DNA from: Alteromonas confluentis
Lineage (GTDB): Bacteria > Pseudomonadota > Gammaproteobacteria > Enterobacterales > Alteromonadaceae
DNA length: 64,000 bases
Assembly: GCF_001757105.1 (NCBI RefSeq)
Contig: NZ_MDHN01000037.1
Coordinates: 179,718 to 243,717 of the forward strand
Reading direction: 5' to 3'
Positions 1 through 8,981 of this stretch are shown in pieces (position 1 is the first letter of the stretch; every line of letters begins with the position of its first letter). The translations under genes and the position numbers were made by a program. Under the pieces are notes generated by a model. That model was not told where the DNA came from, did not search any database, and saw only the letters and a program-made list of their open reading frames with translations.

Positions 1-323
1 TTGACGTTGAAAACCCCGATGGTGTGCTGATGGACTCCATGACTACCCAGGTCTTTTTCATTGAAGACAAGGCGAAAGATACACTGGTAGTGCCCCTTGG
101 CGCGGTTAAAGGTCCGCCAGACAGAAAGTTTGTTATGGTTCGCAAGAACAATAATCTGGAGCGTCGCCAGGTTTCTGTGGGCATTAGTACCCGTACAGAA
201 GTACAAATTCTATCTGGACTTAGCGAAGGTGAAGAAATCGTAAGCGGACAGATGTCGGCAGGTTCATCGGATGAAAGCGGGCCCAGAGGATTTGGCGGAC
301 CACCGAGGATGCCTCGTGGGTAA
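1..323 (+). CDS. macA: MacA-like periplasmic adaptor subunit of an ABC efflux pump (3' end only)
   Basis: The C-terminal end of a membrane fusion (HlyD/MacA/AcrA-type) protein whose start lies left of the window; the readable frame begins at base 3. About 106 residues remain. They show the typical end of the family: a beta-barrel strand region, a segment of the type VVPLGAV, then a membrane-proximal domain with VGISTRTEVQILSGLSEGEE, and a glycine/proline-rich tail. The next gene, overlapping by 8 bases, is macB, and an outer membrane factor follows, so this is the periplasmic bridge of a tripartite exporter. Substrate cannot be told from the fragment; macrolides, peptides or lipid-like molecules are usual for MacAB homologues. 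Confidence 0.85.
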   Translation, partial: DVENPDGVLMDSMTTQVFFIEDKAKDTLVVPLGAVKGPPDRKFVMVRKNNNLERRQVSVGISTRTEVQILSGLSEGEEIVSGQMSAGSSDESGPRGFGGPPRMPRG

Positions 324-2250
324 GCCTTCTCTCATCGAACTTAACAATGTGGTGCGAAGCTACCAGACAGAAGGCACTGAAGTTCGTGCCCTGGATGGAA
401 TTTCACTGACAATCCGTAAGGGCGAGTTTGTTGCCATTATGGGTCAGTCTGGCTCAGGGAAATCCACGCTGATGAATATTCTCGGCTGCCTGGATACACC
501 TTCTGCGGGTAGTTACACCATTAACGGGCATAACGTTAATTCACTGACACAGGAACAGCTGTCGGCACTGCGCTTAAAAACCTTCGGCTTCGTGTTTCAG
601 CGTTATCAGCTACTGGCCAGCCATTCCGCCATTGAGAACGTGGCACTGCCTGCCATTTACAGTAATACCGACAAGCCGGAACGTGAAAAGCGGGCGGCAG
701 AATTGTTGACCCGGTTGGGCTTAGGCGATCGCCTTGAGCATCGTCCTGGTGAGATGTCGGGTGGACAACAGCAACGGGTTTCCGTTGCCAGGGCGCTTAT
801 CAACGGTGCAGAGGTTATTCTTGCCGATGAGCCAACTGGTGCCCTCGACTCAGCCAGTGGCGAGCAATTGCTTGCGTTGCTTAAAGAGCTGCATGGTGAA
901 GGCGTTACCATAATTCTTATCACCCACGATCCTGCCGTGGCAGAACATGCCGAACGTCAGGTGCATTTGCTGGATGGGAAAATCGTATCGGACAGCGGCG
1001 AAGCTGTGCCGGAAGAAACACCCCAAGAGGGTACGCAGGGCGCTGTTCAGGCGTTTCGAAGTATTTCCGGCGCTGCTGCACTCGGTATGGCATTTTCCTC
1101 TCTACGGCTTAACTGGTTTCGTACACTGCTAACACTACTTGGCATCATTATCGGTGTTGCTGCCGTGGTGACGATGATGGCCATTGGCGAGGGCGGTAAA
1201 CAAGATGTACTAAAGCGCATTGAAGCCATTGGTACCAATCTTATTTCTGTGCGTCCGGGCGGGCGAAATATGCGTAACTCGGGAGATGTCGCCACATTAA
1301 CACTGGCCGATGCAGATGCATTGAGAGACATCCCCGGAGTGATGTACGTTGCACCCGAGCGCTCTTCCCGAAATACCATGCGCTATGGTGAAAACGACTT
1401 TTCTGGCCGGATTAAAGGCTCCACACCGGATTACCTTCACGTGAAAGATTGGGAGATAGCCCAGGGCGTGTTTTTCACTGAGGAAGATGTGAGGAATTAC
1501 GCACCCGTCGTGGTGATCGGTGACACCGTTGCTGAAACTCTTTTCGAAGATAAAATGCAAGCAGTGGGTAAGTACATACTTATGTCAAACTCGCTGTATC
1601 AGGTGATTGGGGTATTAAAATCAAAAGGCGCAACCGCTGGTGGTAGCGATCAGGATGATGAAGTACTGATCCCGGTAACGACCGGGCGACTGAAGGTTTT
1701 CGGCCGTGATTACTTAAGCGGCATTACCATTAAGGCATCGGGCTCTGATGTTGCCTCACAAGTGAAAGACGCGGTATTGGAAACACTCAAACAGCGCCAT
1801 GGAGCAGAAGATGTCATGGTGTTCACCACTGATTCTCTGGTGGAAGCGGTAACGGAAACCCAGAATACGTTGACCTGGCTGTTAGCTTCAGTTGCGGCAA
1901 TCTCGCTGTTTGTAGGCGGTATTGGCGTAATGAATATTATGCTGGTAAACGTGTCAGAGCGTAAGCGGGAAATCGGCCTGCGAATGGCTACCGGGGCTAA
2001 GCCTGCAGATATTCTCAAGCAGTTTAATATTGAAGCCTGGGTCGTCTGCATTCTGGGTGGCGCTGTGGGCATTGTACTGGGCTATGGTGTCATTCTCATC
2101 GTTTCCCAGTTTTCGATTTCCGTTGCGTATACCTTAATGCCGCCCGTGCTGGCATTTATTACCTCATTGCTGGTTGGTGTATTGTTCGGCTATGCGCCCG
2201 CACTCAAAGCATCCCGTCTTAGCCCTATAGAAGCCTTGTCAGAGGATTAA
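316..2250 (+). CDS. macB: MacB-type ABC transporter, fused ATPase and permease
   Basis: Inner membrane ATPase-permease of a tripartite efflux pump. Residues about 5-225 are the ABC ATPase: Walker A GQSGSGKST, signature MSGGQQQRVS, Walker B VILADEPTGAL and switch histidine in THD. One transmembrane helix follows near residue 275, then a large periplasmic domain, then three C-terminal helices ending in the FtsX-like segment with ERKREIGLRMATGA. I chose the GTG at 316 (644 aa, the usual MacB length) because GAGGAT lies just upstream and the protein then begins VGKPSLIELNNV. An ATG at 271 would add 15 residues foreign to the family. It overlaps the adaptor gene by 8 bases and is 1 base from the outer membrane factor, so the three are one operon. 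Confidence 0.92.
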   Translation: MGKPSLIELNNVVRSYQTEGTEVRALDGISLTIRKGEFVAIMGQSGSGKSTLMNILGCLDTPSAGSYTINGHNVNSLTQEQLSALRLKTFGFVFQRYQLLASHSAIENVALPAIYSNTDKPEREKRAAELLTRLGLGDRLEHRPGEMSGGQQQRVSVARALINGAEVILADEPTGALDSASGEQLLALLKELHGEGVTIILITHDPAVAEHAERQVHLLDGKIVSDSGEAVPEETPQEGTQGAVQAFRSISGAAALGMAFSSLRLNWFRTLLTLLGIIIGVAAVVTMMAIGEGGKQDVLKRIEAIGTNLISVRPGGRNMRNSGDVATLTLADADALRDIPGVMYVAPERSSRNTMRYGENDFSGRIKGSTPDYLHVKDWEIAQGVFFTEEDVRNYAPVVVIGDTVAETLFEDKMQAVGKYILMSNSLYQVIGVLKSKGATAGGSDQDDEVLIPVTTGRLKVFGRDYLSGITIKASGSDVASQVKDAVLETLKQRHGAEDVMVFTTDSLVEAVTETQNTLTWLLASVAAISLFVGGIGVMNIMLVNVSERKREIGLRMATGAKPADILKQFNIEAWVVCILGGAVGIVLGYGVILIVSQFSISVAYTLMPPVLAFITSLLVGVLFGYAPALKASRLSPIEALSED

Positions 2251-2251
2251 T

Positions 2252-3625
2252 ATGAACAATAAATCTGTTGGCTTGCTCGTGGCCGCTATGCTTTCGGGCT
2301 GCGCTTACTCACCTACCGAGCAGGCTTATCGTGAGCACATTCAAACACCGGACATTTTCGAATTTTACACCGATGCGGATAGCCAGGTTGAAGTCGAGCA
2401 GGACTGGTGGACGGTGTTTGGTTCAACGCCGTTAAATGAGCTCATGACGCGGCTGATGGCTGACAACCTGAGCCTGGAAGAAGCCCGTATGCGGGTGGAC
2501 CGGGCGGTTTTACTCCTGGAACAAAGTCGTGCCGATAATATTCCCGATGTGAGTGCCGGTGTAAGCGGGCGGTCCGGCAAGGACTTTGATGGTGGAAGTA
2601 CCTCTAGTAGTTCTTCAGGGAACGTGGGGCTAAGTTATACCTTCGATGTGTGGGGAAGTCGTGAGGCGACTCAGTTAGGGCTCTCATTGGGCATTGATAG
2701 TCAGCGTTTTACTCAACGGAGCGCGGCTCTGCAGGTTCAAGGTCTCTTGGCCAGTGAGTACTTCAACCTATTGTCATTACAGCAGCGTTTGGTGATCGCA
2801 CGTAAAAACTACGACGCGGCAGACCAGCTCTATGAATTAGTGCGTATTCGTTTTGAAGAAGGTGATGCATCCGGTATTGAAGTGAGTCAGCAACAGAATA
2901 CGTTGCTCACTGCACGTGGCGAACTACTTCGACTCAACAATCAGGCGACATTGAGCCGTCGGGCCATTGCTGCTTTACTGGGTGATGCGGTACTAACACC
3001 TGTAAATAGTGAAGAGTCAATTCTGGCGATGGCAGTGCCGGAAATCAGTCTGTATCAGCCCGCCAGTGTGTTAAAGCAACGCCCTGATGTGCAAATTGCT
3101 GATGTCACATTGCAGCAAGCAGATATTGCCGTATATCAGGCAGGCATTCAGGGGTTACCCGGACTCAGCTTTAGTGCTGATTTGTCGGTGAGTGATTTGC
3201 TCGATTTGGCTTCTGGCTGGAGTGTTGGTGCGGCGCTGAGCAGTGCGGCTACATTATTTGATGGCGGTAGAATTGATGCGGGCAAAAAGATTGCGGCGAC
3301 CGACCGCGAGCTGGCGTGGAATAACTTCAGAGCGACGACCATCAATGCTTCGCAGTCGTTGCTGGATGCGCTGGATAACTTCACGTATCAAAAGGCAGCG
3401 TATGAACTCGATTTGATATCGCTGGAAAATAACGAGCGGTTATACAAGTTGGCGGAAATTCGGTACAAAGCGGGTGATACTGACTTCCTGAATTTGTTGA
3501 GTGCTCAGCGTAGTTGGTTCTCGGCCCAACTTACTGTGATCACCAGCTATCAGCAATCCCTTGCAGCTGCATCAACGGTGTACTTAGAAGCAGGCGGGCG
3601 CCCTCAGCTAATCAATCGCCCATAG
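2252..3625 (+). CDS. Outer membrane efflux lipoprotein, NodT/TolC family
   Basis: Outer membrane channel of the pump formed with the preceding adaptor and MacB-like protein. The N-terminus is a lipoprotein signal with lipobox LSGC (Cys about residue 17). The 457-residue length and two repeated halves of long helices (for example LLASEYFNLLSLQQRLVIARKNYDAADQLYELVRIRFEEGD and its C-terminal counterpart ending ERLYKLAEIRYKAGD) are typical of the NodT-type outer membrane factor family. Having its own channel gene in the operon differs from E. coli macAB, which borrows TolC. Its 3' end is followed by a hairpin shared with gpsA on the other strand. Confidence 0.9.
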   Translation: MNNKSVGLLVAAMLSGCAYSPTEQAYREHIQTPDIFEFYTDADSQVEVEQDWWTVFGSTPLNELMTRLMADNLSLEEARMRVDRAVLLLEQSRADNIPDVSAGVSGRSGKDFDGGSTSSSSSGNVGLSYTFDVWGSREATQLGLSLGIDSQRFTQRSAALQVQGLLASEYFNLLSLQQRLVIARKNYDAADQLYELVRIRFEEGDASGIEVSQQQNTLLTARGELLRLNNQATLSRRAIAALLGDAVLTPVNSEESILAMAVPEISLYQPASVLKQRPDVQIADVTLQQADIAVYQAGIQGLPGLSFSADLSVSDLLDLASGWSVGAALSSAATLFDGGRIDAGKKIAATDRELAWNNFRATTINASQSLLDALDNFTYQKAAYELDLISLENNERLYKLAEIRYKAGDTDFLNLLSAQRSWFSAQLTVITSYQQSLAAASTVYLEAGGRPQLINRP

Positions 3626-3680
3626 AGTCACGTGCAGTTGCCTTTTCGCGATTAGCAAAAGTTAGATTTAAAAGATAAAA

Positions 3681-3702
3681 AAAGCGAGTGATTACTCGCT
3701 TT
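3681..3702. terminator. Bidirectional terminator overlapping the gpsA stop codon
   Basis: A 9-bp perfect stem AAAGCGAGT / ACTCGCTTT with loop GATT. Read on the minus strand it is followed by a run of T, so it is a good rho-independent terminator for gpsA; read on the plus strand it ends TTTTC and can stop the efflux operon. The gpsA stop codon (3692-3694) lies inside the hairpin. Confidence 0.8.
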
Positions 3703-4693
3703 TCAAATCCCTTCCCAGCAACGCAAGGGCAGCTTCTTTTGGCGATTTACCATGATAAAGCACTGCGTAGATTTGCTCGCAGATGGGCATCTCTACTTCG
3801 TATTTTTTCGCCAGCACATGTACTTCTTCTGTATTGCGATAGCCTTCAACCACTTGACCAATTTCAGTCATTGCTGTTTCAACGTCTTTACCCTGACCTA
3901 AGGCCAAACCAAAACGACGATTACGTGACTGATTGTCAGTGCAGGTAAGCACCAAATCGCCAAGGCCCGCCATTCCCATGAAAGTTTCTGGTTGTGCACC
4001 CACTTTCACACCAAGACGGGTCAACTCGGCCAGACCTCGGGTAATCAACGCCGTACGGGCATTAGCACCAAAACCTAAACCATCTGCCAGGCCGGCACCG
4101 ATAGCAATGACGTTTTTAACCGCACCACCTAATTGAACACCGATGAAGTCAGGGTTTTTATAAACACGGAACGACCGGGCGCAATGGAGTTTGCGGGCAA
4201 AATCATCAACCAGGGTTTCGCAGGTGGAAGACAGAGAAATAGCCGTAGGTAAGCCTGCAGCCATTTCTTTGGCAAACGTTGGTCCTGACAGCACGGCTAG
4301 TGGATATTGGTTGCCTAACACATCGAGTGCTACATCACGTAGTAGTCTGCCTGAACCAGGTTCCAAACCTTTGGTGGCCCAGATAATACGGTGCTGTGGC
4401 TGCAAAATAGGCTTTAAGGTTTCCAGCAGGGCCTTAAAAGCGTGACTGGGTACCACGATAAGAATATCGCGACTGGCTGCAACAGCCTTTTCCAGATCAG
4501 ACTCAACGGTGAGCGCATCGGGAAATGCAGCGCCTGGCAGATAACGGGCATTTTCCCGGTCATTTGCCAATGCATCCATGTGCGATTTTTCTCGTCCCCA
4601 CAACAGCGTTGGGTTGCCATTACGGGCCAAACAAAAAGCGAGGGCGGTGCCGTAAGACCCCGCCCCCAATACAGTTATCGAACCTGAGTTCAT
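3692..4693 (-). CDS. gpsA: Glycerol-3-phosphate dehydrogenase [NAD(P)+]
   Basis: Cytoplasmic enzyme reducing dihydroxyacetone phosphate to sn-glycerol-3-phosphate, the backbone of phospholipids. The N-terminus carries the Rossmann dinucleotide motif [10 protein letters not shown] (residues 10-19). The conserved segments [30 protein letters not shown] with the catalytic lysine, and [20 protein letters not shown] are all visible. Length 333 is normal. It is the last gene of a minus-strand run yibN-grxC-secB-gpsA, the same order as in E. coli, with 7 bases after secB. The cysE gene that often follows in enterics is not here; the MacAB-type operon is on that side instead. Confidence 0.97.
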   Translation of the reverse strand: MNSGSITVLGAGSYGTALAFCLARNGNPTLLWGREKSHMDALANDRENARYLPGAAFPDALTVESDLEKAVAASRDILIVVPSHAFKALLETLKPILQPQHRIIWATKGLEPGSGRLLRDVALDVLGNQYPLAVLSGPTFAKEMAAGLPTAISLSSTCETLVDDFARKLHCARSFRVYKNPDFIGVQLGGAVKNVIAIGAGLADGLGFGANARTALITRGLAELTRLGVKVGAQPETFMGMAGLGDLVLTCTDNQSRNRRFGLALGQGKDVETAMTEIGQVVEGYRNTEEVHVLAKKYEVEMPICEQIYAVLYHGKSPKEAALALLGRDLKSE

Positions 4694-4700
4694 AACGGTC

Positions 4701-5210
4701 TTATGCGTCTAACTGCTGACTGCCTTCTTGCGCCTGCTGTGCACGTTTCTGCATATAAGCAGCGAAGATAGCGTCAAAATTAACCGGAGCCAGGTTAAGA
4801 GGAGGGAAAGTTCCACGGTTAACCATGTTAGAAATTGCTTCCCGGGCATAAGGGAACAGCAGGTTAGGGCAGTAAGAACCCAGCATAGGTGCTTTAGCCT
4901 GGTCTGGCAGTTCAGCGCCCAATACGAAAATACCTGCTTGTTGCACTTCACACAGGAACGCAGTTTCTTCGCCCATAGACGCAGTAACCGTTACTGACAG
5001 TACAACCTCAAATGCGTTTTCACCCACAACATTGGTTGAGGTATCGATATCGAGTTTAACTTCAGGCTTCCATTCCTTTTGGAAGATTGCCGGTGCATTT
5101 GGCGACTCAAAAGAGATATCTTTTGTGTAGATACGCTGGATGTTTAATTGAGGACCCGGGGCTTGCTGGCCTGCCTCTGCGCCGTTTGTGTTCTGATTTT
5201 CTTCAGCCAT
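4701..5210 (-). CDS. secB: Protein-export chaperone SecB
   Basis: Cytosolic tetrameric chaperone that holds preproteins unfolded and hands them to SecA. The 169-residue protein has the family core: [19 protein letters not shown] near the N-terminus and [46 protein letters not shown] in the second half, with the usual acidic and glutamine-rich ends. The start is supported by AGGAAT a few bases before the ATG. It lies between grxC and gpsA as in E. coli. Confidence 0.97.
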   Translation of the reverse strand: MAEENQNTNGAEAGQQAPGPQLNIQRIYTKDISFESPNAPAIFQKEWKPEVKLDIDTSTNVVGENAFEVVLSVTVTASMGEETAFLCEVQQAGIFVLGAELPDQAKAPMLGSYCPNLLFPYAREAISNMVNRGTFPPLNLAPVNFDAIFAAYMQKRAQQAQEGSQQLDA

Positions 5211-5257
5211 GATAATTCCTGAATGCTTATTACGTTCTTGTTGAAACGAGTTATTAA

Positions 5258-5515
5258 TTATTGCGCAAGAAGCGCATCGAGTTTTTGTTGCGATTCCAGA
5301 GCAAACAAATCATCACATCCACCTACGTGGGTATCGTTGATAAAGATTTGTGGTACGGTCCAGCCGCCATTTGCTCGTTCGATCATTACGTCGCGTAGTT
5401 CAGGCTGCACATCAATGGCAATTTCCTCGAACTCCACGCCTTTGTGCGCCAGTAAAGCTTTGGCGCGATGACAATAAGGACAATGCCCTTTTGTGTAAAT
5501 TTCTACCTTGCTCAC
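5258..5515 (-). CDS. grxC: Glutaredoxin 3
   Basis: Small glutathione-dependent disulfide oxidoreductase, 85 residues. The redox motif CPYC is at residues 12-15 ([10 protein letters not shown]); the cis-proline segment WTVPQIFIN and the glutathione-binding GGCDDL follow, the standard GrxC layout. It is transcribed with the rhodanese protein upstream and secB downstream, conserved synteny in gammaproteobacteria. Confidence 0.96.
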   Translation of the reverse strand: MSKVEIYTKGHCPYCHRAKALLAHKGVEFEEIAIDVQPELRDVMIERANGGWTVPQIFINDTHVGGCDDLFALESQQKLDALLAQ

Positions 5516-5539
5516 AGTTAACTCCTGTGTCTTGCCGGT

Positions 5540-5965
5540 TTATTTGCTAACAGGCAGGCCAGCAGACGTCCATGAATTCATACCGCCCTGAAGCACTTTT
5601 ACATTTGAAAAGCCTTCTTTAGCCATTGCCGCAGCAATACCTCTGGCGCTGTTGCCCATTGCACATACAACAATAATGGGTTTGTCTTTCACGTTTTCAA
5701 GCTTTTTAAAATCTTTCGCACGGACTTCTTCCGGTTTAATTTGGCGAGCGCCTACAATGTGCCCAGCCTTAAACTCTTTTTGCGGACGGGTATCGAAGAT
5801 TACCGCGTCTTCCTTGTTAACCAGCAAAGTCATTTCGTGGGTGTTCACCTCTTTAACCGAAGAAGTAAAAGTGGTGATATAACTAAGAATCAACATGGCG
5901 ACAATAACGACCCACGCACCGGCTAACAGCATATTATTACCGGCAAATTCTACGAGCTGTTCCAT
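5540..5965 (-). CDS. yibN: Membrane-anchored rhodanese-like protein (YibN family)
   Basis: 141 residues: an N-terminal membrane helix (about residues 12-32, LLAGAWVVIVAMLILSYITT) followed by one rhodanese domain. The active-site loop reads CAMGNSARG (Cys near residue 101), the CxxGxxR pattern of sulfurtransferases, and AVIFDTRPQKEFKAGHI gives the conserved aspartate and arginine. The true substrate of YibN proteins is not established. It heads the minus-strand run to grxC, secB and gpsA and is divergent from envC; the 180 bases between them must hold both promoters. Confidence 0.92.
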   Translation of the reverse strand: MEQLVEFAGNNMLLAGAWVVIVAMLILSYITTFTSSVKEVNTHEMTLLVNKEDAVIFDTRPQKEFKAGHIVGARQIKPEEVRAKDFKKLENVKDKPIIVVCAMGNSARGIAAAMAKEGFSNVKVLQGGMNSWTSAGLPVSK

Positions 5966-6145
5966 TTAAGCGTACCCTTTTGTTACATGGAAGACTAAAA
6001 ATCGACTGCAAAGTATATAGAAAAAACACGTAGAAACCAGCCTGCATCGGCGACATCCATTGCATCGGGATAGGTGAATCCTCTATCTTGTTGATATAGT
6101 ATGGCCTTTGAGTTTGTAGTATGTCGCCACTGGCCTGAAGTGAGA

Positions 6146-7333
6146 ATGAGTCTGAACGCCCTGAAACCTAGTCTTCTATTTGCTGAAACCGCCCCGAGTT
6201 CGCGTCGGCGGCTACGTTTGTTGTTGCAGGTAGCCAGCTTACTTGTGGCACTATTCAGTTTATCAGCAGTGGCCCAGGAGCAGCAGGCAAAACTGGCAGA
6301 GCTACAGGCTGAATTGAAAGCCCGTCAGGCAACCCTAGCCGCCAACAAAGCCGATGCCGATGAGCTGCGTGATGCGCTAAAAAAGTCAGAGCTTGAAATT
6401 GCCGCTACGGCGAAGGCGCTGAATAACACCACCACCCAACTGGCAGATAATCGCCGTCAGCAGGCCAATCTGGAAGCTGAGCAGGGCGAGCTTCGAAAAG
6501 CCATACTGCAACAACAGTCCATGCTTGCTAGCCAATTGCGAAGTGCATTTATGGCGGGTAACTACGATTACGCAAAAATGCTGTTCTACCAAGACGAAGC
6601 CAGTAGCTTCGAACGTGTGCTTACCTATTATCAGTATCTGAGTAAAGCCAGAGCCAAAGAGATTGACGGTTTTCGTGAAAACGTGGCGCGGCTAATAAAG
6701 GTAAATCAACAACTGGAAGAAAAGGCCAGCACCCTGGCGAAATTGCTTGATGAACAAAAAGCCCAACAAAATGTGTTGGTAGCGCGACAAGACGATCGCG
6801 CCCAAACACTCGCAAAGCTCAATAAGAAGATCGCTTCCGATGCTGCAAAAGTCGATGAACTGCGCCAGAACGAGGAAGCATTAGTTCGTGCTATCGAAGA
6901 CGCGCGACGTCGCGCCGAGTCGGCAAAATCTGAACTGGCAGGTTTGTCTGGGTTTAAAGGCAAGCTACTCAAACCCGCATCAGGACGGGTGCGTAATTTA
7001 TTCGGTTCCCGTCGTCAGGGGCAGGTACGCTGGAAAGGCATTATCATCGAAGGCGCTGAAGGCAGTTCTGTACGTGCCGTGTCCCACGGCCGGGTACTCT
7101 ATTCAGATTGGTTACGTGGATTTGGGCTGGTCACCGTTATCGACCACGGCAAAGGTTATATGAGTGTTTACGGACACAATCAGGCGCTATTGAAACAAGC
7201 CGGTGATCGGGTTGCCGATGGCGAGACCATTGCTCTGGTTGGTCAAAGTGGTGGACAGAATTACCCCAACCTCTATTTTGAAATCCGTCATAAAGGCAAA
7301 GCCTTAAGTCCTGCAGGCTGGTTGGATTTGTAG
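6146..7333 (+). CDS. envC: Murein hydrolase activator EnvC
   Basis: Periplasmic activator of the division amidases AmiA/AmiB. After a signal peptide (hydrophobic stretch RLLLQVASLLVALFSLSAVAQ) there is a long coiled coil, residues about 50-270 (repeated KLAELQAELKARQ-type heptads), then a C-terminal LytM/M23 domain from about residue 290 (FGSRRQGQVRWKGIII, VIDHGKGYMSVYGHN). The domain lacks the metal ligands of active M23 peptidases, as in EnvC proteins that activate rather than cut. I prefer the ATG at 6146 (395 aa) because the extra 15 residues from 6101 precede a normal signal sequence; both starts have weak ribosome sites. Confidence 0.93.
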   Translation: MSLNALKPSLLFAETAPSSRRRLRLLLQVASLLVALFSLSAVAQEQQAKLAELQAELKARQATLAANKADADELRDALKKSELEIAATAKALNNTTTQLADNRRQQANLEAEQGELRKAILQQQSMLASQLRSAFMAGNYDYAKMLFYQDEASSFERVLTYYQYLSKARAKEIDGFRENVARLIKVNQQLEEKASTLAKLLDEQKAQQNVLVARQDDRAQTLAKLNKKIASDAAKVDELRQNEEALVRAIEDARRRAESAKSELAGLSGFKGKLLKPASGRVRNLFGSRRQGQVRWKGIIIEGAEGSSVRAVSHGRVLYSDWLRGFGLVTVIDHGKGYMSVYGHNQALLKQAGDRVADGETIALVGQSGGQNYPNLYFEIRHKGKALSPAGWLDL

Positions 7334-7474
7334 TTCCCGGCCTAGTCATTTGTTCTTCAATAAAAAAATGTTCAAAAAATAGCAAAAAAAGCGCTTCAGA
7401 AATTTCAAATTTATAAAATCGCTGTTATGCTCGTTATGTATGGATATAAATACTAATACAGCCCAAATGGAAGT

Positions 7475-7598
7475 CGGGTAACCAAACCTGAAGTAATTAG
7501 TGCCGCCGCCAGGCATTGCGCAGGTGAGATTCACGGTCTGAAAATAATAAACGTGAGCCACAAGCCCATTGCTGTTAACCGGAGATTCTGATTACCCG
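7475..7598 (+). other. Possible structured 5' leader RNA before yibQ
   Basis: The space between envC and yibQ holds nested complementary segments: CGGGTAA (7475-7481) with TTACCCG (7592-7598), ACCTG (7486-7490) with CAGGT (7521-7525) enclosing TGCC/GGCA (7501-7504/7512-7515), and TCACG (7531-7535) with CGTGA (7552-7556). Together they could fold as an outer stem closing a multi-branch loop. I do not recognise a known riboswitch. Short pairings like these also arise by chance, so this is only a candidate. Confidence 0.2.
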
Positions 7599-7619
7599 GG
7601 TTATAAAATTATAATAGGC

Positions 7620-8465
7620 GTGCGCTTGCTAAAAATTTGTTTTCTCAAAAGAACTGACCGTCAGTTTTGTGATTGGTTTGCGTTGTTTTGGGGTGTGCTG
7701 TTTACACTCTTCTGTCTTCCAGTCGCGGCTGCTAGTGTCCAACCAAAAATCGTCTTGATCATAGACGACATCGGTCATCGCTACTCTGATCACAGGGCGC
7801 TTAAGCTCCCCAGAGAAGTGACGTTCTCGATTCTACCTGATGCTCCCCTGACAACTGAAATGTCCGAACTGGCTCATGCCCAGGGGCGGGATATAATGTT
7901 ACACATGCCAATGGAATCTTTTGACGGCCAGGACATGGGCGTCGACGGATTACGTGTGGGTATGTACGAAAACCAGATGGAAGTGTTGTTTGATAAGGCG
8001 CTGCAAAGTGTGCCTTATGCCATTGGTGTGAATAACCATATGGGCAGTCGGTTGACCAGTATGTTCAACCCTATGCGCGCATTCATGGATATTCTTAAAA
8101 ACCGGGATTTATTCTTCGTCGATAGTCGTACGTCGGTAAAAACCGTGGCGGAAGAAGCGGCATTGCACGCGGGAATTCCTGTGGCCAGGCGACATGTGTT
8201 CCTTGATCACGTGATTCAACATGAGGCCATCGAAAGGGAATTTGATCGCATGTTGTTGCTGGCTCGGGAGCAGGGCGTAGCGGTTGCCATTGGTCATCCT
8301 CATAAGGTGACAATGGAAATTCTGCAGCGACGGTTACCGGAATTGCGAGAAATGGGCATTGAGCTGGCGACAGTCAGTTCGCTATTCGAACCTGCTGAAC
8401 CGACGATGATGGCCCAGCAAACAGCGGAAACATCGACGGAAGCCACATTGGTCGCGCCGAATTAA
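7620..8465 (+). CDS. yibQ: Divergent polysaccharide deacetylase family protein (YibQ-like)
   Basis: Exported protein of the divergent polysaccharide deacetylase family. A hydrophobic signal segment (residues about 15-37, ending LPVAAAS) precedes the domain that opens KIVLIIDDIGHR and contains TFSILPD, IMLHMPMES, GVNNHMGSRLT, FFVDSRTS and AIGHPHK. These correspond to the metal and active-site loops of the NodB-like fold, modified as usual in this family, whose substrate is unknown. The gene follows envC as in E. coli, which links it to the envelope. The start is uncertain: I give the GTG at 7620; a TTG at 7569 is also in frame and neither has a convincing Shine-Dalgarno sequence. Confidence 0.85.
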   Translation: MRLLKICFLKRTDRQFCDWFALFWGVLFTLFCLPVAAASVQPKIVLIIDDIGHRYSDHRALKLPREVTFSILPDAPLTTEMSELAHAQGRDIMLHMPMESFDGQDMGVDGLRVGMYENQMEVLFDKALQSVPYAIGVNNHMGSRLTSMFNPMRAFMDILKNRDLFFVDSRTSVKTVAEEAALHAGIPVARRHVFLDHVIQHEAIEREFDRMLLLAREQGVAVAIGHPHKVTMEILQRRLPELREMGIELATVSSLFEPAEPTMMAQQTAETSTEATLVAPN

Positions 8466-8505
8466 TCTTAAATTCGGGATTGTTGTTTTGCATTTTGCCA
8501 TGGTT

Positions 8506-8518
8506 GTTATATTATAAC
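8506..8518. promoter_or_regulatory. Zur operator (zinc uptake regulator box)
   Basis: GTTATATTATAAC is a perfect palindrome around one central base and matches the core of the gammaproteobacterial Zur site (GTTATAnTATAAC). It lies 25 bases before the chosen MerC-domain start and overlaps a TATAAT-like stretch, a position suited to repression when zinc is plentiful. Assignment is by motif resemblance only. Confidence 0.7.
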
Positions 8519-8543
8519 GTCCCTTTTGATGGCGAGTGGCGAC

Positions 8544-8969
8544 ATGTCCCGAATTCAGGTTAACGACAACCCGACAAAATTAGACAGGCTTGGGATTTGG
8601 ATCTCGAGCCTGTGTGCATTGCATTGTCTAGCGCTACCTCTGCTGCTGCCTTTAATTCCCCTTATCGGTTCATCGATCTTCGCGCAGATCTGGTTTGAGC
8701 GAACCATTCTTACCATCTCCATGCTTATTGGCGCCGTGGCGCTGATAAACGGTGCTGTTCGCTATCATGGCCAATACTATCCGCTTGGCTTATTGTTCTG
8801 TGGCGGCGTTATTTATTGGTTTAAAGACATGTTTGGTCACGATTTCGAACCACTGACGATAACCGTGGGTGCTGCGTTAATTGTGGCGGGACACTGGATC
8901 AACATGCGTTTATGTCGTCAGTGTCGTTGCTGTCGAAATACCGTGCTGTCTCAGCACATGGCTAAGTAG
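8544..8969 (+). CDS. MerC-domain membrane protein, probably zinc-regulated
   Basis: About 141 residues with four membrane helices (ISSLCALHCLALPLLLPLIPLI, TILTISMLIGAVALINGAV, YYPLGLLFCGGVIYWF, LTITVGAALIVAGHWINM). The N-terminal motif LCALHCLALP is the cysteine/histidine metal-binding helix of the MerC family, and the tail has a Cys cluster (LCRQCRCCR). MerC proteins of mercury operons import Hg(II), but no mer gene is nearby and the operator just upstream looks like a Zur site, so zinc uptake or handling is a better guess. Start: ATG at 8544 after GGCGAGTGGCG; an ATG at 8529 is also possible. Confidence 0.8.
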   Translation: MSRIQVNDNPTKLDRLGIWISSLCALHCLALPLLLPLIPLIGSSIFAQIWFERTILTISMLIGAVALINGAVRYHGQYYPLGLLFCGGVIYWFKDMFGHDFEPLTITVGAALIVAGHWINMRLCRQCRCCRNTVLSQHMAK

Positions 8970-8981
8970 CCAAACCGCTAT

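Noticed and set aside
271..315. ATG at 271 as the macB start
   Set aside because: It would add 15 residues unlike any MacB and overlap the adaptor gene by 53 bases; the GTG at 316 has a ribosome site and gives the normal N-terminus.
8544..8969. Mercury-resistance call for the MerC-domain protein
   Set aside because: No merR, merT, merP or merA nearby, and the operator resembles a Zur site.
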